From positions 113,873-177,872 of the forward strand of contig JADNYJ010000081.1 in assembly GCA_015501075.1 (NCBI GenBank): DNA of 64,000 nt, in the 5' to 3' direction. Origin of the DNA: Gymnopilus junonius. Its lineage: Eukaryota > Basidiomycota > Agaricomycetes > Agaricales > Galerinaceae. The notes under the pieces were generated by a model that saw nothing but the letters and a program-made list of their open reading frames with translations, ran no database searches and had not been told where the DNA came from. The position numbers and the translations under genes are program-made. The number at the start of each line of letters is the position of its first letter. Position 1 is the stretch's first letter. Positions 10,584 through 21,631 of the stretch are shown piece after piece.

Positions 10584-11171
10584 GTTGTAACTAGTGCTGG
10601 GTTTTTTTCCTCTGGGCTGATGTTCCAAACGTGTTTTTCTTCCCGGCCTCCCAGCCCTGTGTTATACCTGTGTTTTAAACAGTGTTTTTCTTACATAATC
10701 AATTTTTTCGAATTTTAATTTTCTGGCTTAAAAATTCTCTCAAATGAGGTTCCTGGCTTTAGTTTAGACTGAACCCTTTTGTCTACCTTCTCCTGTAATG
10801 ATTTTGTGGCTTGTGTGGATGAGAATATCATTCAGAGGGCTGAGCAACACCCATATCATGTGATGTGACTCCCCGTGACATCCTGCCAAGGTTCCGCATG
10901 GCTTATATTTGCAGCCGATTTTCCATTTTTAGGACTGATCCCTGGTCGAAGAAGCAATTCAAGCGCTTTGAACTTTCAAAGTAGGTTGTCCATATGCTCA
11001 AATCCCCGAAATTCATTGATTATTAGATGAAATATATGAATGATTTATCACAGTAAAACACAGAGGATTTTGGACCCCCTGATGTTAAAAACGTTAGAAA
11101 CATGTTAAAAACCATGTGAAAAACTACACTGTTTTAAACGTCCCAGTAAAACACCCAGCACTAGTTGTAAC
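10584..11171. mobile_element. Non-autonomous hAT-type MITE (572 bp) with perfect 8-bp TSD
   Basis: The element spans 10592-11163. Its ends are TAGTGCTGGG on the left and CCCAGCACTA on the right, a perfect 10-bp terminal inverted repeat. It is flanked by the 8-bp direct repeat GTTGTAAC at 10584-10591 and 11164-11171. An 8-bp TSD with a TAGNG-type TIR is diagnostic of the hAT superfamily. Subterminal sequences resembling TTTAAAACAGTGT occur in inverted orientation near both ends (about 10675 and 11128). There is no transposase-sized frame, so the element must depend on a transposase from elsewhere. Its interior is A/T-rich compared with neighbouring genes. Confidence 0.85.
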
Positions 11172-11708
11172 CCACCGAGAATCTTTTCTGGGTGAGAGAT
11201 GAGCAGCACGCGTATTTTGGTTACTATAGGCGTGATCATGATGTTGCTTCTAGTGCTACTACTAGAAGACAGATCCGTTTCAATAGTATATGCGCCGAAA
11301 ATTTTAAATATGATAGGATCAAAATTCTTATTTTTTTTTTGGAGCATAGGAAACGCGCACTTGTACTCCTATTCTGTTGGACGCTCAACTCGCCATCCCA
11401 CGATCTTCAACTGACCAGGTCAGGACGGCGAAAATAACTTCATACCGTCATTCATTGTGCCATTTTTCTTTGAGTAGAGCAGCGTGGTCGGCTAGCCGGA
11501 AGGATGACGTTGTAAGTATGCTCCCGTTGCATTTATCAAAATTTCGTCCGGGCGGGGTTAATCGGTTAGCGTGCAGGTGTGGAGTTCTGCTAGAACCCTG
11601 AGAGCGTGATAGGGATATACGCCATTTCCGAGATCCTTTGCGTATATTCTTAGCGCGGTGTGCTTTGTTTTACCTTTAATTAATGGTACAGGAACTCGGG
11701 GAAGAAGG

Positions 11709-11716
11709 TATAAAAA
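11709..11716 (+). promoter_or_regulatory. TATA box of SSP copy 1
   Basis: TATAAAAA lies 82 bp upstream of the ATG at 11791. The following leader (CTCGACATCCAACAACTGAAA) is nearly repeated after the TATA box of SSP copy 3 at 34159. The core promoter was therefore duplicated with the gene. Confidence 0.65.
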
Positions 11717-11790
11717 CTCGACGTGTTTGCTCGACATCCAACAACTGAAATCCTTCACCTCCAGTCCTCTCCTCGATTCACATTCTCAGC

Positions 11791-12513
11791 ATGTTCGCCT
11801 CTCGATTTATTCTCCCCGTCTTGGCCTTCACCGGTCTCACTGCCTTTGCGAGCCCCATCGAGATCGAGAGGCGCGCTGCTGATGTGTCCAACGTCCTCGA
11901 CATCGTCAGCGCCCTCCAAGGCTCAACTTCCTCTATCCTTCCTCAACTCAGTACGTTCTTGTTTCGCTCATAGTCACTGAATATTGCTGAACATGTTTCT
12001 TCCCTCAGATACCCTCGTTTCGAACGGCCAGGCTAACACTGCGACCGTCACTCCGCTCATTAACCAGCTCGTCACCTCTCTCAACACCGCTAGTACCTCT
12101 TTCAACTCCCTTGGTCCCGTTGATGCGTCCACCGGTGGTACCCAAGAGGATATTGCCACTGCCTTCGCCCCCATCATCTCCGTGAGCTGCGATTACTTTT
12201 TCGAAGATCGGCAATTGACTTCTAGCGCAGGAAATTACCATCACCCTTGCGGCCGTCGAACATGCAGTCCCCGGACTCGCTCCCCTTTTGGCTACACTCG
12301 GCATTGATTTCGCTCTCGACCAAGTCCTTCTCGGATTGGACATCGTCCTTCATGGAGTTGTTCACCTCGTTGCTGTATTGTAAGTACCTTCACTGCCTTC
12401 TCTGCGTATTTCCGGTCTGAACCAAATCTTCGTTATCCCCTAGGCTCGTCGACGTTGGGGCTATTCTACACAACCTCGCATTCGTTCTGACTGTCGCTAC
12501 ACTTGGACTGTAG
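11791..12513 (+). CDS. Small secreted protein, SSP family copy 1
   Basis: Four exons (11791-11950, 12009-12181, 12231-12379, 12444-12513) join in phase to a 183-residue protein. Residues 1-20 form a signal peptide (MFASRFILPVLAFTGLTAFA) ending before SPIEIERR, where the dibasic RR could be a Kex2-type site. The mature part begins AADVSNVLDIVSALQGST, then a Thr/Ser-rich helical region (TPLINQLVTSLNTAS). The C-terminal third is very hydrophobic (AVPGLAPLLATLGI; VLLGLDIVLHGVVHLVAVL; LAFVLTVATLGL). It is secreted and perhaps surface- or membrane-active because of this tail, but the function is unknown. Resemblance to hydrophobic-surface-binding proteins is superficial, and I do not assign that name. 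Three paralogues lie at 30925, 34233 and 40485. Copy 3 is the closest. Confidence 0.85.
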
Positions 12514-12720
12514 ATGCCAGTGCAGTTTTGATAGTTTCCTCATTGTTCATCTTCTATGATTTTTGTTCAATGGATCCAATCAATACCATTTCATTGTACG
12601 TTCTTGCTTCATTGCGCCCACCTATCACAAGTTTGAAAAAGGTCTCCGTTTTTATCTCCGACGACTTTCGAAGTCCATTCATGGAATAACACTCCTCTTT
12701 CGAGTCCCATTTTCACACGA

Positions 12721-12856
12721 CATGGCCTCCAACCTTCCTCCACCGTATGCTCGCACCTTCTACGATGAAACATTACGCTCTAGGTTCTATGGAGCTCCCA
12801 CAGAATTTCAACAAAAATTCTCCCAATATCACAATTTTCAGTCTCTGTACAATTAG
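12721..12856 (+). pseudogene. N-terminal fragment of the SSP-linked membrane-protein family
   Basis: A 44-codon frame begins MASNLPPPYARTFYDETLRS and continues with FYGAP. These residues match the starts of the longer genes at 41577 (QAIYGATLRSVRYGAP) and 42990 (RTVYDETLRSVFYGAP). After FYGAP the homology stops and the frame ends at 12856. The fragment lies 208 bp downstream of SSP copy 1, just as the 41577 gene lies about 420 bp downstream of SSP copy 4. The pair was therefore probably duplicated together and most of this member has been lost. Confidence 0.6.
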
Positions 12857-13490
12857 TGCCACCGATATTATCTTAGACATGTTTAATATATAAAACATAT
12901 TTTTTTGGAATTTATCTTAGTACGGGAGGCCCGGAATATGTTGTTGAAGGTGAAGGAGAAACGGGGACCAGCTGAGTATCGGGGACAGACAAAAGGACAA
13001 ACATCACGCTTTTCCATCGCGCCGTGCCCACCCCCAATGGTATCGCCATGCATCGCCTAAGGTCTTGTTGGCACTGTTCAAGTGTATCGCATTCTGGACA
13101 TTTATACAAACAATGGAACTTTTCTTTTTGCCGTCGTAGTATCGCACGCCTCGATGCATTTGCCAGCTCGGCTTTCGAAATTCAAAGCTGTTGATCAGTA
13201 ATGCCAAACAACATCGCAACAAGTTTTTGATTCTCGTCTTCTGCATCTCCTCATTCTTCGTGACTCCTTCTGCAAATGTTGTCTTCTTCCATGCGTCTTC
13301 TCATACACTATCATCGAACCCACCCAGCTCGAAGCCCTCCGGAACGCTGTCAAAATACCTCCAACTCCCATCAATGACAAGGCTAGAAGTCGACCCAAGT
13401 ACGCGATATCCATGGCAACCAGCAGCCCAGCAGCATTATCGTCCAGTCCATCGAAATTAGTAGCGCTAATCACGAAAATATTACACCCCA
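12857..13490. other. Gene-free stretch
   Basis: Short frames occur on both strands (the longest is about 98 codons, minus, 13195-13491, basic and Cys/Arg-rich), but none has a family signature, plausible splice partners or a copy elsewhere in the window. I do not call a gene here. Confidence 0.4.
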
Positions 13491-13494
13491 CAAT

Positions 13495-13790
13495 GAGTGG
13501 GACGCAATAACCCTCGACCGCAGGTCAATCGTTCCTGCTTCCCACCACGCCGCTTGATGAAGAGGGTGTACGCGTTGTCGACGGGGATGATCACATCTGC
13601 GAAGGCGGCCGTCTTGCCGTGGTGCGGACATAAGTCGTTGCGGAAGGCGCGGGTGCTGGGCAGGAAGTAGCCTGCGCTGTCGATTTTACTGGTCCATATC
13701 CATTTGGGGCTGAAAAAGTCGATGGTGAGGGTTGGAGTGGTGGTGCTGAGGGGCAGGAGGGAGGACCGCTGGGATACAAAGGACGAATGA
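13495..13790 (-). pseudogene. 5' fragment of a secreted galactose-binding-like protein gene
   Basis: The minus strand encodes a Thr-rich start (LSTTTPTLTIDFFSPKWIWT), then RAFRNDLCPHHGKTAAFADV and IIPVDNAYTLFI. The motif GKTAA(x)A...I(x)DN(x)Y(x)L(Y/F) also occurs in the gene at 26492-27010 (RKTAASSAFIILSADNEYDLYV). Agaricomycete genomes hold a family of secreted beta-sandwich proteins with this pattern, which I place there by pattern memory only. The reading frame loses similarity after the IKRR residues, and no downstream exons are visible. I therefore treat it as a truncated copy. Confidence 0.45.
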
Positions 13791-13799
13791 AGGAAAGAA

Positions 13800-15977
13800 G
13801 GGCGAGTGCGTAAATGCGTCCAGGATGTGAAGAATACCTTTGAGATTCATGTCTTTTTTTGCAGGTTTGAGCTTGTTCCGATTTTCAAATCTTGCAGTAC
13901 GAGCCGAAGACGTTTAAACTTCCGATTCTCAAGCAGTTGTTATATCTCTCCTGCCAGAGTGAAGTTATACGGGGTCAATTGATGATATGAAGGTCGAGGT
14001 CGAGATAAAGTATACCCTACCAACGATCCATTTGCGCATACATACAGTGGGACGAAAACTAAGTTTTGTCACTTTTCAAGTTCCAGAGAAGGTATGTTTT
14101 ACCTGCCGATGCGCATGTTCCAATGCTCATCAGCAGCATAAGCGAATGAGATGGGTGACAGTGACGTGGACAGTTCACTTTATATTTCGATGGGGTCAAC
14201 GTTTTGCATCGGGGGAGAAGAAAGTGAAGACAACTCGAAATTTGGTTCAAAGGGAGACGAAGTAGGAATTTCACCTTTCTTACGCTTCACCTATTGACTG
14301 ATTAATCAGTTGGAACGCCTTTACATTCCATCCTCGACTCAAGGCACCATAATACTCAAGGGCTCCCTCCCGAGGCGTTTCTGTAACCAACGGCAACAGC
14401 ACCAACAGCTCCTGTCACTAGCAAGCACATGGAATGGGCTAAGTACGAGCATCACCTTCCCTCTAGTCAGCCGCCCCTCAATCAATCTCACCTCCTGTCC
14501 CTCGCTCGTGTTCGTGAAATCATTTTGGACATTCTGGGCATGGGGCATTACTACAGTCATCGCCGCTACTGTAACCGCCTTTGAGCAGCAGCCGCCCGCA
14601 GACTTTCAAACGCTCAAACGCTCAAGCCCGTCCCTTCCCACCCACGTCGCACATTCACATTGTCACAGTCGCCCTTGATCCCTCCTCCCACTTAACGACG
14701 GCCCCAGTGTCGACAATACCCATGTCACCTCTACACCGTACCTTCCAACCTTTCAGTTCGAGCTTCGGGCTTACCACCTCCAACGCGCCGCCCTCAAGCC
14801 CTCAGTATCATTTCTCCTCTTCTCACCTCTCACCTCCTATCGTCACCTCCTCCACCTCACCTTCTCGCCGCCTTACCCATGCTCACTTCCACAAAGGATA
14901 TCCTAAGATGGCGGAGTTACACTGAGGGACTCGGATTTCGATTAGGATTGGAGGGCATTGGCATTGTCAAAGACGAGATGGGGTCTCTACGTGCGTCTTC
15001 TGCATGGAGCTTTGGTGTTGGCTTTCATAGTCTTCGCCTGCCAGCTAGATCTTGGTTGAGGACGTTTTCTGGGCTGCGAGGATTTGTACGACTGGCAAGA
15101 GGGCGATTAGGAGGACTTAGGGTGGTGCTGCTGGCACTGGCGTGGATTTGTCGATATGGGTGCTGGGGGTGTTGGTGTGGATGATGTCGGTGCCGGTGAT
15201 GTAGGTGCGGATGCAGGTGCGGGTATGAGTGAGGGTGAGGGTGGGCACTGCCGGAATTCTCGTACCTCGTACCTCGCGACTCACGACTCAACGAGACGAG
15301 GATTGAGTGTGGAGATCTTCGCTCATACCAACTATCTGGAAGTGCAAGGAACATATTCGAGCCTGGTAATGTTAGGGTTGCCGGCGATGGCGATGATGGT
15401 AACATTGGCACTGATGGAGCCGCTGCCGCCGGTGGTGGTGTTGGCAAAGGGTGGGAGGGTAGGAAAAAGGAAACAGCAGAACGGTGCTAGTGACGCCCGC
15501 CATCAACCACCTCCACTACCACCATGACCGCCATTATCACCGGTACCAGAGTTGTACTGTTCAAGGGTGCGGATCCTGTACGTTATCTGCAGTACTTTGC
15601 ATAGTTTTTCGCGTTTTGTAGCTTTTTTTTTCGTATCTTGTTTATTTCTGTACCCTCTTCTTGGCGTAAAAATTTAGTTGTGGCATAGAGCGTTCGGATA
15701 TCATCAAGAACATCATCACCAACATCCTCGGCCCTCCCACCACTGTTATTTCAACCATGCTTCCCCACACAATCCTTTTTCCTCTTTCCTATACGAATTC
15801 TTCGTCGCTGACTATGTGTGAGTTTCTGTCCGCTTCAATTTGACCGATTGGCAGTGCTAGTAGGCTCACTGCTATGCACGTCATTCCACAGCCCAATATC
15901 CTGTGCTGCACGTTTATTTATAGTTGTTCTCTTACCATCATGACTTGTCCACTCCGCCTCTGCTCTAACCACCCAAG
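13800..15977. other. Gene-poor stretch with low-complexity GGTG-rich tract
   Basis: From about 15120 to 15250 the sequence is built of degenerate GGTGTGGATG/GGTGCGGATG-like units. These yield Gly/Asp-rich frames on the plus strand and His/Pro-rich frames on the minus strand. Pro/Ser-rich frames also occur at 14581-14925. These are compositional artefacts, without splice or family support. No mobile element ends were found. Confidence 0.45.
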
Positions 15978-17258
15978 ATGAGTCCTTTTTCTATGTCGCA
16001 GGGGTATATTCTCTCGCCATGCCCAGACAATTCTTCTGCTTCAAATCTGCTGGACGGAAAAAGCCGTCGCGTGCATGTACCGCCAGACTCCATGCCCGAG
16101 TTTGGTCTCGAGAATCACACTAAGGAACCTGCACCTTTCAAAAAGAGTATTCCGGAGTCAGATGGGTCAGAGTCGGGTGGGCAATCATCATCCCCAACAT
16201 CCTTCATGATAGGGTATACCGCAGAAAAGGGTCCAGTGAGTGGTACCTGTAACTTCACCCATATTAACTTGGTCTGAAATGGGTAGTATCTTGATCTTTT
16301 GACCCTCAGGCTCGAAGACTACATGGACTTGATTCCGAACCAGAATACCAACATAGACACAGAACTTGAAGAGGACTGGGCTAGTGAAAACATCCATGTG
16401 GCGGACATGGAGATCCTCCTAGACCACGTTTTCGAATCTCAGGAACCTGACATGCCATTCTATTTTCCTGGGGGTGGGTCTAGGGCTCAACAACATTCCA
16501 GATCACCCTCTTTCTATCTTAATGAGGGGAGTATCTATCTCACTACAGACGGACGACGATACACCTCTATCTACATAAGCGATGAGATGAAGGGGGCTGA
16601 TATTAAAGAAATGATATCTGAACGGGTATGTCACTAGCACTAATATTCCGATATAAATGTGTACTTTGTTAACACCCATCTTAAGCTTGAAATACCGGTG
16701 GAAAATCAGCTGTTGATCTATCGTATAGGCCCATTAGGTTCTGATGAACCCTTGGACGATGACGATATTTCTGATCTCTGTTGTGAGAGTGACTTGGAAA
16801 AGGAAATTCTCAAGTTCTTTATTTCTTGGTCTCCGTTGACAAGGAAGAGGTATGTCAATACAAGAACTTCCCCCACTGTGAATCATGAATCAGAAACCGG
16901 GCATCCTTCCAGCGAAATCTCCATCCCACCACTCAAATCCCTCTCGCATTTAAATCAACACTGTCCAGAACAATTGGGTGCCAAAAGGAAATCGGAGACA
17001 ATAGAAGAATCGGACACCTTTGGCCCGGCTCGTAAAAAAATCAGGACTGAAGTGTCCCCTTCATACTCGTACAGGAGCTCCTCAAGAGGCAGCTCTTATC
17101 AAAGCTCTGTATCGCCTTGCTATTCTCTTGCTTCCTCACGTACAGCGTCAACAGACTATGGGGTCTATTTTACTAGGCGGGCATTTTCTTTGGAGGAAGA
17201 GAGTGACTACAGCACGAGCGAATTCGGAATGTCGGTTCTGAAGGAGGAAGAGGACTAA
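15978..17258 (+). CDS. Hypothetical nuclear-type protein with ubiquitin-fold-like segment
   Basis: Three exons (15978-16235, 16287-16625, 16686-17258) join in phase to 389 residues, and both introns have GT-AG ends. The N-terminal half is Ser/Pro-rich and disordered. The middle (about residues 145-235) has short beta-like strands ending GADIKEMISERLEIPVENQLL, which resembles the pattern of a ubiquitin-like or adaptor fold (inference). The C-terminal third is Ser-rich with two basic clusters, GAKRKSE and GPARKKIR, arranged like a bipartite nuclear localisation signal. It ends in an acidic tail (LKEEED). A possible extra 63-bp in-frame intron exists at about 16851-16913. I do not recognise the family. 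No duplicate occurs in the window. Confidence 0.6.
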
Positions 17259-19550
17259 GTAGTGCGCAATCAATTCCAAGTTCATATAGCGTGAGCCGAT
17301 TTGGTTAATATCAGATTGTGGTTTCTGGCGATTTTTTTTTGAAGGAAATCATAGATTGCGGGTTTATATTTACAGAAACTCAGGAAAAGATGAAATAGAC
17401 CATAGCAGAATAGAAAAACGTCGAAGCAGGTGAGCAAAGACGTGAAGTGCACCATAATCAAGGAGCCAGATTGATCGAAAGTTACCGGGATACTGTGCAG
17501 TTGGCAGGCAATTCAGGAAGTAACGTATGAGATACGCCCGAAATAGTACTTGACATGCACGCGCCGTACCTTCCTTCCGGTCCATCCGTTAACTTGGATC
17601 GCGAAGCACATATACCCTAAAGCTTGAGGTAACCACTGGAAGTAAACGCACTCAGGCTGGCGCCTGGCATATCTTATTGGGTCCAAGAAGCGCGTTTTGT
17701 CGTCAGTAGTGTTGAACAGAAATCTCCATAGGGACGTCCTGAAAATATTTCAAGAAAAACAGCAAGGAAAGAACCTTCAAGGAGCTGGTGAGTTGGGCAG
17801 CGGGAGGAGGCAGAGGAGCGTGTTACAACAAGTCACAGCACACAATTTTCATCACATCGCACAGCCACCGATTCGGGATTGGAAGTGGTAGGAATAATGT
17901 TGTCCAATGTCTACCGCCGCTTCCTTGTTTTTCATCATCATGTCGAGCTCGTGTAGACCTTCTCAGCCTCTTTCACGCCCTGATATCCGTACTTCCCGAC
18001 TCTCAATTCATCCTAGCTTACGCGAAGTGGCTTGATCTCGAGACACGTCACGAACAAGTGGCGAAATCGACGCGCAACTGGAAGCCTTAGTCTGTGCAGT
18101 GTGCACGGTTTCTTGGGTACAAAATTTTGGAGACACTAATGGATAACAGGGGTGGTGAGGACTTGGCTTGCTTGGTCAGGTGTACACTTTGCTTGTGAGC
18201 CTTACTAACTATGTAATTCTTTCTTTTTAGTTCACGGATACCAATACCTTGATTGGACTTCAATTCCTCTGAGACCTCCGTTGTTCAATGCTCGATAACG
18301 ACGATGCCCAAGAACTTTGACGAGGAGTGAACACAAGTGCGTGGCTCCCAATCCGACCTTTCCTTGGCTTATTTTTCTTCCAGGCTTTGTGTCGTGATGG
18401 TTCCTCTGCTTCATCGCCTTAAAAATCGACTGGGACGCCTACAATGATGGCTTGATTGAGGTGGAAAGAAACGATATGGCGACAGTGACTCAACTGGCAT
18501 ATCTATTTGACTGTTCACCCATCAAAAAGGTATTAATCTACATAAGGTAGAGCTCAATATGCCGCTTTTGCTGAGGCAGTCCTATATCCATATGATCAAC
18601 TTCGCACCATTGAAGAGTGGAACAGAAGCCTGTATCGCTTCAAAATATGATGATCGATGGACACCTCCTTCCGTCTCCTTTTTCCCGACCTCAAAATTTA
18701 GTTCAAGAAAACAGAACGTCAGTGCTGAAAATTTGAGATTTGGACAACGTTTAGCTCTTGTTAATTGAAGTCGAAATATCCTAGGGCCTATGCATCGCTA
18801 TGGACTTTAAGCCGTTCACTCATTTCTACTGTCAGGTCTGCTATGTTCAATTGGACTGACGACGCGCGACGCCGAGGAACGTCCATTATCTGATCCCCGC
18901 TATTTGACTCTGCATGCTTCACGCGTGTGATTGACACATCTTTCAGGTGTAGGCGTGTATTTTGATGAATTTTACGTGATTTGGAGGCTCGTTGGGTATT
19001 AGCACCAGATGGTGGTTCGGATGCGTTATATTATGCATTTTCACGTCTCCGTGATGTGCAATACTAGCCGTGAAACCTACCCCTTGGATAATTTTTCATG
19101 TGAGTTGTTGTTCCTTTCCTGCGATCATCTCAATTAATATTCTGTGCGGCAGGCTCTTATCTTATCACATTCACTAAAAATTATTTTACATCTTCAGCTT
19201 TTACGTAGTCTCAGGGTCCTCAATTTAACCGCGCTTCCTTTCCTTTCAGCCAATATACTCAAGGATGTTTAGCTTACATCCTTCTATCGCCAATCCACTT
19301 GTCACATTCCTCAACAAGAATCTAAAGTCGCTCAACTTGGCTTCGTGATGGTTAAGCCCGATCTGAGGGCCCGATTCATAAATTACAGCCCACCTGTCGT
19401 CCTAAACAAAAATTTAGCTGGCGCTGAAAGGAAGGAAATGGACGAACCTTTGGGCCTAGCCCTGTACATGAAGTCTTGTCGCTTGATAGGTAGATCAGCT
19501 CAAGTGAGCCCGAAGCGTTCTCACTTTCGTACTCTAAAGAGACCTAACAA
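17259..19550. other. Gene-poor stretch
   Basis: Scattered short frames occur (for example 17697-17891 and 17788-18090 on the plus strand), some with gene-like composition near 17940-18090. They have no start, splice chain or paralogue that lets me define a gene. They may be decayed coding sequence. I saw no terminal repeats or TSDs. Confidence 0.4.
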
Positions 19551-20887
19551 TCAATTTCTCGTCAGAGCATCCACGACCCCTTCTAGTATTTCTCCTACCT
19601 TGGGAGCCGGGTTTAAGAAATCAGGGAATACGTCATGGGCTTCCCTTCCCTTTTCAAAGGTATAAATAAAACAACGCGGCAATTTTCGACATTGATTAAT
19701 TTTTACCTTTTGTTCAGGGACATAATAATATGGCTCATTCTTCGCCAAAAATTGCTCGGAAAAAAGTGAAGTGAGTATTCCACTCGGAATTATATCGTAT
19801 GGACCTGATCTCCAATCAGGGTCCTCATTCATCCAAGCGCCACGCTCCCTATCCCGTTCAGTGAGATACTATGCCGAGAAATAGGATATTATCGGTCTCA
19901 GACATGACTGATGTGAAGGATAACTGATTATCGACGTACCTGAACAATGTAAGGTCTTTTAATTTATTGAAATCATTGGAGAAGTCCCCTTCGATCTTTC
20001 TCTTCATGATTTCTTCATTCTCAATAATCAAGGGTTCATCTAGCCAAGATCCTTATGAACCGTGAGTTGTCACCTCCCTTCACTATGGATTACAAGCTTA
20101 CTGATACTTTCTACCCAGTTGGATATGGCTTTCATCCCTTCTAAGGCTGCTCAAGCCTTTACTCTTTCAAGGGTGAGATCATGTATACATTTTCGCATGT
20201 TCTGTAATCATGATCAGAGATCAGCATCCCAGTCTATGAACTCAATAATGAACACTGGTGAGTCCTTACCACCCGTTCCTCAGCTCCTTTGAATATGTCA
20301 AAAAGAAAGGCTATAGCAGCAATGATGCCTAGCCCAGAGCCAATAAGTCCAATGGCGGAGAGCACAGTGCCTCCTGTCATGATGCCAAGCATGACGAGGC
20401 CACCAATAAAGACTCCGCTAGCCACAGAGATGATGCTAGTGATCTGAAATACAGCCGAGACAAGTTTATCTCATTTATCAATTCTAGAAGAGAGAAGAAG
20501 GGTGTATCTTGTCAGATTTTTCAACGGCATGAATTTGGTGATCTGTACTTACTGCTGTCTTACTCTCAGGTAATCGCTGAAAGCAGAACCTTTGAGTGTG
20601 TTCTGAACCAACTGGTTGAGTTCTTCTAGGGAATTGTAGCCATATTTGCTGAGGAATTCCTTCAGGCGAGGTTTGATTTCTTTTAGAACTTCATCTCTAA
20701 TTTTGAATGAATGTGGATGTCAAAATTGTAGATTGAAATTTTGAAATGCACAGCACCTGTGTTGCTGAATTTCCTTGAACTGGTTGGAGTAATCAACAAT
20801 ATCATTATGGAGCTGGTATGCTTGTGTCCTTCATTTTGGGTTATCAGGGTAGAAGATGTCACTAGGCTTGCTGATGTCATTGCCCAT
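19551..20887 (-). pseudogene. Membrane-protein gene related to its divergent neighbour, with in-frame stops
   Basis: Starting from MGNDISKPSDIFYPDN (20887) the exons read QLHNDIVDYSNQFKEIQQHR, then DEVLKEIKPRLKEFLSKYGY, a Gly/Ile-rich hydrophobic double segment (GGLVMLGIMTGGTVLSAIGL, then GIIAAIAFLFDIFKGAEER) and MRKCIHDLTLERVKA. The order matches the neighbour at 21632-22927: helical N-terminus, KYGYNSLEEL versus KRGYKTLDEY, glycine-zipper-like hydrophobic hairpin, charged tail. In-frame TGA codons interrupt it after PDNPK and after RVKA, so it is decayed or misread. Exons after 20060 (GSWLDEPLIIENEE; GPYDIIPSGILTSLFSEQF; VFPDFLNPAPKVGEIL) may be its 3' end or a separate gene, since one junction does not keep phase. 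Function unknown. Confidence 0.5.
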
Positions 20888-21631
20888 ATTTGAAATATAG
20901 TGGAGAGTGGATAGTAGAGATCGAGGCGATGGAATATTTGTTTAGGAAAGAACAAAAAGTCAGTGGGATTTCAGACATTTTCTACTTCGAATTTGATCTT
21001 CAATGGCAACAAAAAAGTCTTGAGTGGTATAGTGGTAGGACATCATGTGAATACAGAGGTTGAATCTATCTGATGCATGTTTAATGCATTTGAAACATAT
21101 ACACTTGAAATTTGAATAGGTGTCATCCTAGCTCAAGTTATGCCGAATGGCAGACCGGGGTAATACGTGCTTTCAAATGAAATATTTTGGTCACCTGTGG
21201 TGCACTGATGCGAATATTGATGTTCTTTTAGACTTTGAATAGCCCCTAGTGTTCCTGAATCCAGACCCTTTCACTGTCATGTCTCAGCTGGTGGCATTGT
21301 CTGACCTCAGAACCACCGGATCAGGAAAATAAAGTGACAGTGAAGCATTGTAAAACGCTTGCCATACAGTGTGAGCTGCCACCCAGTGCGATCATCTGAC
21401 TGATTTGCAAGGTACATATGTGGGGTTGAAACTTTCCATTCACCTTTCTGCAGACTTTATGACTGTTTAACAGTGCTGGATGCATTCCTGCATCTGAACC
21501 ATCCTGAATACTGAATATATCACCATCTTGAGCTATTTAATCAGCTTGTAAGTACTTGAAGTTCTCAGTTCTCATTTCTGCTCCCCAACATGAGATCTAA
21601 ATTTCAAAATTCTCTTCCAGAAATATATAAC
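20888..21631. promoter_or_regulatory. Shared intergenic region of the head-to-head gene pair
   Basis: 744 bp separate the ATG codons of the two related genes transcribed away from each other. The stretch is A/T-rich and has no open frame of note. It is the likely promoter region for both, but I could not identify specific elements beyond scattered CAAT- and TATA-like words. Confidence 0.4.

Noticed and set aside
10592..11163. 6-bp TSD TTGTAA with CTAGTGCTGGG ends (alternative reading of the MITE)
   Set aside because: Moving the boundary by one base gives an 8-bp duplication and a TAGNG-type TIR, which fits the hAT superfamily exactly and needs no special case.
15025..15530. Overlapping His/Pro-rich and Gly/Asp-rich frames of 120-140 codons on both strands
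   Set aside because: They arise from a degenerate GGTGYGGATG-type low-complexity tract that is open in several frames; no splice sites, start context or family support.
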